Assembly: GCF_001265075.1 (NCBI RefSeq)
Contig: NZ_LFKO01000001.1
Span: 1,286,000 to 1,343,092, forward strand
Direction of reading: 5' to 3'
DNA from: Salinicoccus sp. YB14-2
Lineage (GTDB): Bacteria > Bacillota > Bacilli > Staphylococcales > Salinicoccaceae
Length of the DNA: 57,093 nt
The notes beneath the pieces were generated by a model. It was not told the origin of the DNA. It saw only the letters and a list, made by a program, of their open reading frames with translations, and made no database searches. The stretch's first letter is position 1. Every line of letters begins with the position of its first letter. Both the position numbers and the translations under genes were made by a program. Shown here one piece after another: positions 52,059 to 57,093 of the stretch.

Positions 52059-53434
52059 TTACTCTGTATCCTTTTTATAATACTTACCATCCGTATGGAA
52101 GAACTCATTATAAAGTTCCACAATTTTTGGAGACATTAGAATTACCGCAATCAGGTTTGGCAATACGACAAAGAATAAAGTCAGATCGAGCAGCGACCAG
52201 AAAAATGTTGCGCCGCCGATGGCGCCGACAATGATAGAAATGATGTAAACAACTTTAATTACTTTGCCTGCCCATAACCCAAATAGGAATTCAGCCTGTC
52301 TTGCCCCATAAAATATAACGACTGTAACTGTAGAGAAAACAAAGAAAATTAATGCGACGGCAATCAGTCCTCCGCCGAATGCACCGAAAGTATCTTCGAA
52401 GGCACGTGCTGTCAGAGATTCCCGTGCGCTGTCTTCATGGGCGTCATTGTGCTGCCAAACGCCTGTCATTAAAACAACAAGACCGGTAATTGTACAGATG
52501 ATCAGTGTATCCACCATAATTTGAATAACAGCCCAAAATGTCTGTCGAATCGGATGATCAGTTTTTGCAGCGGCATGAGCAATGGGCGATGTACCAAGAC
52601 CGGCTTCGTTACTGTATATACCGCGGGCAAACCCCCATCGGATTGATTCTGCCAAAACAACGCCGGCTCCCCCTCCGAGAGCTGCAGTCGGGTTGAAGGC
52701 TTCTGTAAATACCAGCGCCAATATTTCTGGAACCATTTCTATATTGATCAAAATGATGACAGCACCCGCAATGATATAGAAAAATGCCATGATTGGAACT
52801 AAATATGAAGTAACACGTCCTATACGTTTGACGCCGCCGAATACCACCAGACCGGCAAGTACAGCAATAAGTATACCGGTAATTAATGGTGGAACGGAGA
52901 ATGTTGTGTTGACTGTACTGGCAACGGAATTACTTTGGACCATTATACTGGGTATTAACTCAATCATCAGAAAGAAAGCATACCAGACAGCGAGAATCTT
53001 ACCGATTTTTGGCCACTTAATACCATTTTGCATATAGTACATCGGTCCGCCGACGTACTCGCCGATTGCGTTTTTCTCGCGATAATGGACTCCCAGTGTG
53101 GTTCCCCGAATTTTAACGCCATTCCGAGAAAAGCAATTACCCACATCCAGAACAGAGCACCAGGCCCGCCGAGCATTATTGCGACAGGTACACCGACAAT
53201 GTTGGCGGCACCTATTGTGGAAGAGAGGGCAGTGGTCAATGTCTGGAATGGTGTGATTGTTCCTGTACTTTTCGATTTTTTTCCGACTTGGCCAATTGTC
53301 TGCTGAAAAATGTAAAGTGGTTTTCTGAATTGGAAAAACTTTAAACGAAACGTTAGGAAAACACTCGTCACAAGAAGGGCGATTATAATTGGATAACCCC
53401 AAAGAAAGTCAGATATTGCTGTAATTGTTTCCAT
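52059..53434 (-). pseudogene. Alanine/glycine:cation symporter (AGCS family), frameshifted
   Basis: The N-terminal part (from ATG 53434, METITAISDFLWGYP to FLGMALKFGE) and the C-terminal part (from TTLGVHYREKN to the stop at 52059) belong to one AGCS carrier but are in different frames. The break is at about 53100-53107, where GGGGAACC is one base short of the codons expected between GE and TLGVHYRE. Otherwise the gene is full length, with STIGAANIVGV, GYKRAAYSNEAG-like ARGIYSNEAGLGTSP and about 11 helices. It imports alanine or glycine with sodium when intact. A sequencing error in the short homopolymer is possible. Confidence 0.85.
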
Positions 53435-53770
53435 CTCAAACATCCCCTATATTCAATTTTAAAATTATAAGCACATTACATTTTTCAAATATCTTAAATA
53501 AATCTTATAAAATATCGAAAAGAAAATCAATGATATTATCTAAATTTTCGGAATACTTAGGGTATAAAAGTTAGAGAATATAATTGAAATGAGGTTCATA
53601 AAGTATGATTAATGCTTATTTAAATTCACTTTGCATGCAAGGTGTATTATAACTAATTACATGTTTGAGTTCATTTAGTTAATTTTTACTTTTTTTGGAG
53701 GTTTCCGTTTAAATGTCAATTATTAAGGCAAGAGGACTTATATCATGAAAAATAAGGAGAGGTTACATTT
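53435..53770. other. Divergent intergenic region of the symporter and channel genes
   Basis: AT-rich, without an open frame. It must hold a minus-strand promoter for the symporter and the plus-strand promoter described at 53625-53653. A CATG-centred TTGCATGCAA palindrome lies within the latter's spacer. Confidence 0.4.
53625..53653 (+). promoter_or_regulatory. Probable promoter of the channel gene
   Basis: TTCACT at 53625, 17-nt spacer, TATAAC at 53648-53653. The spacer contains the palindrome TTGCATGCAA. Confidence 0.45.
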
Positions 53771-54718
53771 ATGTCTAACATTGGAAATGCGTTTAACGAT
53801 ATGTTTTCCAACATTATTAATTTTATCCCAAGTTTAATCGCAGCATTATTATACTTACTGCTTGCCTGGATTATTGCCACTGTCATTAAAAACGTTATCG
53901 TGAAAGGTTTAGGAGCTCTTGGATTTGAAGAATGGCTTCAGAAAAAAGGTCTTGTGAATGCAACAGAAGGCGGACAGGCTTCTGAGGGCTTCATACAGAC
54001 ACTGGGCAAAATTGCTTATTACCTGGTATTCATTTTATTTTTACCAGCAGTATTCTCAGCATTGAATATGGATTCCGTCGCAACACCAATCAGTCAGATG
54101 ATGACGAATATACTGAACTTCCTGCCAACACTACTGGTGTCAGCTGTATTGTTAGTACTGGGTCTGTTTATTGCCAAATTGGTAGGTACCCTGGTTCGAA
54201 ACCTTCTTGCTAATATCAATGCAAGTAAATATAACAAATATGTAAACTTTGGACAGAACAAAGATGCAGTGGATATTCCGTCTGCAACAGGATGGATTGT
54301 TACAGCGCTTATCGGCCTGTTCTTCGTAGTGGAAGCTTTAAGTGTATTGAATTTAGAAATCTTGAATACAATCGGCGGGGCAATCATTGCTTACCTGCCA
54401 CTCGTTCTATCAGCAGCCATCATTCTGGCGCTTGGTTTTGTCGGAGGAAACATCATATCCTCTGTCATCGTTAAAAGTACAGGCAACAGATTCTTTGGTG
54501 AAATCGTTAAATATCTACTGATCATTGTTGCAGTGTTCATGACTTTAGATCAGTTGAACTTTGCACAAAGCATTGTAAATGCTGCATTCCTTCTAATACT
54601 TGGAGCAATTGCTGTCGCTTTCGCAATATCATTTGGTATCGGCGGACGTTCATTTGCAGAAAAACAGCTTGCTAAGTTTGAACAGAAAGTCCGTTCAGAA
54701 GATAACAAAAATGAATAA
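53771..54718 (+). CDS. Mechanosensitive channel-related protein with conserved TM-helix repeats
   Basis: A 315-aa protein with about seven to eight helices. Repeated units of the conserved-TM-helix family (PF05552-type) are visible: IINFIPSLIAALLYLLLAWIIA, ILNFLPTLLVSAVLLVLGLFIA and AIIAYLPLVLSAAIILALGF, read as parallel modules. It lacks the soluble MscS beta-domain and ends in a short charged tail. It probably forms or modulates a small-conductance mechanosensitive pore. ATG with AAGGAGAGG. Monocistronic. Confidence 0.82.
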   Translation: MSNIGNAFNDMFSNIINFIPSLIAALLYLLLAWIIATVIKNVIVKGLGALGFEEWLQKKGLVNATEGGQASEGFIQTLGKIAYYLVFILFLPAVFSALNMDSVATPISQMMTNILNFLPTLLVSAVLLVLGLFIAKLVGTLVRNLLANINASKYNKYVNFGQNKDAVDIPSATGWIVTALIGLFFVVEALSVLNLEILNTIGGAIIAYLPLVLSAAIILALGFVGGNIISSVIVKSTGNRFFGEIVKYLLIIVAVFMTLDQLNFAQSIVNAAFLLILGAIAVAFAISFGIGGRSFAEKQLAKFEQKVRSEDNKNE

Positions 54719-54734
54719 CTAAGACTTAAGTCTG

Positions 54735-54774
54735 AATATCCAAACATTTATCATAAAGTGTTTGGATATTTTTT
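54735..54774 (+). terminator. Terminator of the channel gene
   Basis: AATATCCAAACA (54735-54746) pairs perfectly with TGTTTGGATATT (54759-54770), followed by T4. Confidence 0.9.
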
Positions 54775-54838
54775 AATTTTAGTATATTGATTATGTTATG
54801 ATTGTTATATTGAATTTTGTAGATAAAGGAGAAAAACG

Positions 54839-55888
54839 ATGTTATCAAATAAAGAAGTAGAAGAACTTCTGGGCGAGGTTAACGACCCGGTTTTAAACGT
54901 ACCTTTGAGCGAAACTGAGGGGATCGTGGAAATTAAGATCAAAGAAGAAAAAGAGCATATCAGTGTAAAACTCGCTATAGGACGTTTGGGCGGACAGGAA
55001 CAACTGGATTTACAAATGAAGGTTGTTGATTTATTGAAGGAAAATGGTTTTGCTACAGTCGGCATCCGTTTTGAAGAATTGGAAGATGACCTGATCAATG
55101 AGCATAGAGGCAACGAAGCATCTCCAATCGAAAGCAAATTCAGTGAAGGAAAAACTGAGTTTATATCAGTAGCTTCAGGTAAAGGCGGCGTTGGTAAATC
55201 AACAGTGTCGGTCAACCTGGCTGTATCATTGGCTAAAGCCGGCAAAAAAGTCGGTATCATAGATGCTGATATTTATGGTTTCAGTGTTCCGGACATGATG
55301 GGAATTGTTGATAAACCGGCTGTTGAAGGTGAAAAAATCATCCCTGTTGAACGTTACGGTGTTCAAGTGATATCGATGGCATTTTTCGTAGAGGAAAATA
55401 CGCCGGTTATATGGCGTGGTCCTATGTTAGGTAAAATGTTAACGAGCTTCTTCAATGAAGTGGAGTGGGGCGAACTGGATTACCTGATTCTGGACTTACC
55501 GCCAGGTACAGGTGACGTGGCACTGGATGTCCACCAGATGTTACCTCATAGTAAAGAAATTATTGTAACCACACCTCACCCGACTGCGGCATTTGTTGCA
55601 GCACGTGCAGGATCGATGGCACTGCATACAGATCATGAAATCCTCGGTGTCATTGAAAATATGAGTTACTTTGAAAGTGAAGTCAGCGGACAGAAGGAAT
55701 ATGTCTTCGGTACGGGCGGCGGTGAGAAGCTTGCTGCAGACCTGGAAGTGCCTTTACTTGGACAAGTACCGCTCGGTCAGCCGAAGTGGGATCATGATGA
55801 TTTTGCACCTTCAATTTATAAAGATGATAAAATCAGTGATATTTACACAGACATTGCCAACAGTATAATTGCACAAAGTAAAGAATAG
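54839..55888 (+). CDS. salA: Mrp/NBP35-family P-loop ATPase, SalA-like
   Basis: A 349-aa protein: N-terminal DUF59/MIP18-like domain (residues 1-85) and a ParA-type ATPase with deviant Walker A GKGGVGKST (114-122), DADIYGFSVP, LDLPPGTGDVAL and the C-terminal ENMSYF. The CxxC pair that follows MSYF in iron-sulfur carrier Mrp proteins is absent (ESEVSGQKEYVFG instead). The neighbours kbaA and an rRNA operon match the Bacillus salA locus, so SalA is the better name; an iron-sulfur role like staphylococcal ApbC remains possible. Confidence 0.88.
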   Translation: MLSNKEVEELLGEVNDPVLNVPLSETEGIVEIKIKEEKEHISVKLAIGRLGGQEQLDLQMKVVDLLKENGFATVGIRFEELEDDLINEHRGNEASPIESKFSEGKTEFISVASGKGGVGKSTVSVNLAVSLAKAGKKVGIIDADIYGFSVPDMMGIVDKPAVEGEKIIPVERYGVQVISMAFFVEENTPVIWRGPMLGKMLTSFFNEVEWGELDYLILDLPPGTGDVALDVHQMLPHSKEIIVTTPHPTAAFVAARAGSMALHTDHEILGVIENMSYFESEVSGQKEYVFGTGGGEKLAADLEVPLLGQVPLGQPKWDHDDFAPSIYKDDKISDIYTDIANSIIAQSKE

Positions 55889-55902
55889 TAGGAGCAAGCT
55901 TT

Positions 55903-56694
55903 ATGACATCAAAATATTTAGTTAAGTTTTATTTTACTACTTTACTTATTGGTACAGTTATATCTACTGTTATCAGCTTAATATTGGAGTATGAAAATGT
56001 GACGAGTTATTTATTCACCGGCAACATCGGCGAATTTTTAGCCGGTCTGGTGTGGTTCATCACATTCGGATTGTTGATTGCGACAATCAGTCAAGTTGCA
56101 TTTTTCATATATCTTTTTATCCATCCGTTAGGTATGGGGATATTTAAAGGTTTCTGGCCTTATATCCAATTGCTGCTTATCATGTATGCGATTTTTGATC
56201 TGTTCTATTTCCGATTTTATGAAGTCGGTGTGGAAACAGGGTTTGTTTGGGGTTTCATGTGGATCCCGATATTGATGATAGTAGTCGGTATAGTAGTTGC
56301 ACGTTTTAAAAATAAGCAGGTCAAGAATGCGAATGTCTTCATACCTTCATTATTCTTTATGGTATTCATTACAGCGATTACCATGATTCCTTTCGTAGTA
56401 GTTGATGATACTTCCTGGATTTTCAGATCTGTTTTTGCGATTTTAGTAATGAACGCCTATCAATTGATTAAACTGCCGGATTATATAGAAGCTTCTGAAA
56501 GAGAAAAGAAAGAGCGGGGCAGAATCACAAAGAGTGATATCAATGATGAGAAACGTAAAGAGTTAAGAAAAGAGCGCGATGAAAAAGCTGAACAGGAAAG
56601 ATTGGCTAAACAAAAAAAGAAAGACATCAAAAGGGATAATCAAAAGAAAATGAAGAACCGTAAAAGAGGCAGCGTCAAGAATAAGAGCAATTAA
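55903..56694 (+). CDS. kbaA: KbaA-family membrane protein
   Basis: A 263-aa protein with six helices (residues ~8-185) and a strongly charged C-terminal tail of about 65 residues rich in K, R and E. The membrane part matches KbaA of Bacillus (YLVKFYFTTLLIGT, FFIYLFIHPLGMGIFKGFW), which is needed for KinB activation in sporulation. In Bacillus it also lies between salA and an rRNA operon. Presence in a presumed non-sporulating coccus suggests another job. ATG 14 bp after salA. Confidence 0.85.
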   Translation: MTSKYLVKFYFTTLLIGTVISTVISLILEYENVTSYLFTGNIGEFLAGLVWFITFGLLIATISQVAFFIYLFIHPLGMGIFKGFWPYIQLLLIMYAIFDLFYFRFYEVGVETGFVWGFMWIPILMIVVGIVVARFKNKQVKNANVFIPSLFFMVFITAITMIPFVVVDDTSWIFRSVFAILVMNAYQLIKLPDYIEASEREKKERGRITKSDINDEKRKELRKERDEKAEQERLAKQKKKDIKRDNQKKMKNRKRGSVKNKSN

Positions 56695-56722
56695 GTATAT
56701 GTTGAGAATAATAATTTAATGT

Positions 56723-56764
56723 AAAGCTGTTTGAAACCTTAAGAAGGGTTTCAAACAGCTTTTA
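56723..56764 (+). terminator. Terminator of salA-kbaA
   Basis: AAAGCTGTTTGAAACC pairs with GGTTTCAAACAGCTTT, followed by TATATA. It insulates the rRNA promoters. Confidence 0.88.
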
Positions 56765-56827
56765 TATATAATTTTGCATGAAAAGTGCTAATCTGGTAAA
56801 ACTACAATAAAAGTTATTATTAAAGTG

Positions 56828-56856
56828 TTGACGATGGTTTGGAAACTTGATATTCT
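56828..56856 (+). promoter_or_regulatory. rRNA operon promoter P1
   Basis: TTGACG at 56828-56833, 17-nt spacer, TATTCT at 56851-56856. Confidence 0.65.
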
Positions 56857-56941
56857 TACGTAGTCGCTTTGAACAAGAGCGAAAAAAACACAAGCCGAAA
56901 CCAGCAAATATTAATTTTGTTAAATGTATATTAAATTATCA

Positions 56942-56970
56942 TTGCAAAGGATTTGGACCTGTGATAAGAT
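56942..56970 (+). promoter_or_regulatory. rRNA operon promoter P2
   Basis: TTGCAA at 56942-56947, 17-nt spacer, TAAGAT at 56965-56970. It lies 114 bp after P1, the tandem arrangement of Bacillota rrn operons. Confidence 0.72.
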
Positions 56971-56976
56971 ATTAAA

Positions 56977-57093
56977 GCAACACCAAAACGAGAACATTGA
57001 AAACTGAATGACAATATGTCAACGTTTAATTCCGATAAAGTTTCTATTATATAGGAACGCAAGTTGAGGCGAACAACAGAACACGCAACAAAT
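56977..57093 (+). ncRNA. rRNA operon leader (16S gene begins beyond the window)
   Basis: The sequence ACATTGAAAACTGAATGACA is the conserved processing-region motif found before and within staphylococcal rRNA operons, and TGACA-ATA-TGTCA forms a small hairpin. The 16S 5' end is not reached, so no rRNA gene is called. Confidence 0.75.

Noticed and set aside
53540-53580. SigB-type promoter suggested by GGGTAT near 53570
   Set aside because: No matching GTTTAA -35 element at the right distance.

Overview
The window looks like the chromosome of a low-G+C Gram-positive coccus of the Staphylococcaceae, most like Jeotgalicoccus or Salinicoccus. This rests on protein resemblance, strong purine-rich Shine-Dalgarno sites with frequent TTG/GTG starts, an MntR with a FeoA-like tail, TopB, Pdp and T-box/S-box leaders. 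Genus is inference. The first ~6 kb is visibly more AT-rich than the rest and reads as acquired DNA.

Region 1 (1-6.3 kb): the right part of a Tn554-family transposon (end of tnpB, tnpC, then cargo: XRE regulator, small membrane protein, membrane-anchored SxxK serine hydrolase, 53-aa membrane protein). It is followed by the 3' end of a broken radC, the classic Tn554 target gene. A PadR/membrane-protein pair with three operator-like repeats and decayed DNA follow.

Region 2 (6.3-17.5 kb): citST two-component system and CitM-type citrate transporter with a CcpA-like site; a lipoprotein; an NHL propeller protein; a deletion scar joining a metallophosphoesterase 5' fragment to an arylamine N-acetyltransferase 3' fragment; HAD and SDR enzymes; a YhfC protease; a DUF438/hemerythrin/PAS protein; ferritin.

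Region 3 (17.5-32 kb): two tandem tryptophan T-boxes (both with UGG specifiers) ahead of trpE-trpG; topB; several small conserved proteins; an S-box (SAM-I) riboswitch ahead of a YxjG/H methionine synthase; chrA; two tandem dps genes, the second flanked by PerR-type boxes.

Region 4 (32-39.4 kb, minus strand): a five-gene manganese operon, mntABCD-mntR, in which the last permease carries a C-terminal winged-helix domain; a divergent BCCT transporter; a hemerythrin-like protein; a second SDR.

Region 5 (39.5-51.9 kb, plus strand): kynU-kynB-kynA (tryptophan to anthranilate) plus an unknown 106-aa protein; then a probable sulfolipid operon, sqdB-sqdX-pdp-UDPGP-hlyIII; proC; an amidohydrolase and an opine dehydrogenase-family gene. 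With trpEG under T-box control and kynUBA in one window, tryptophan synthesis and breakdown both meet at anthranilate.

Region 6 (51.9-57.1 kb): a long rod-like structured repeat between convergent genes; a frameshifted alanine/glycine:cation symporter; an MscS-related channel; then salA(mrp)-kbaA and the tandem promoters and leader of an rRNA operon whose 16S gene starts beyond the window, an order also known upstream of an rRNA operon in Bacillus subtilis.

The most noteworthy candidates are the sulfolipid operon, the permease-winged-helix fusion beside mntR, the tandem Trp T-boxes, the transposon cargo and the structured repeat at 51886-52057.
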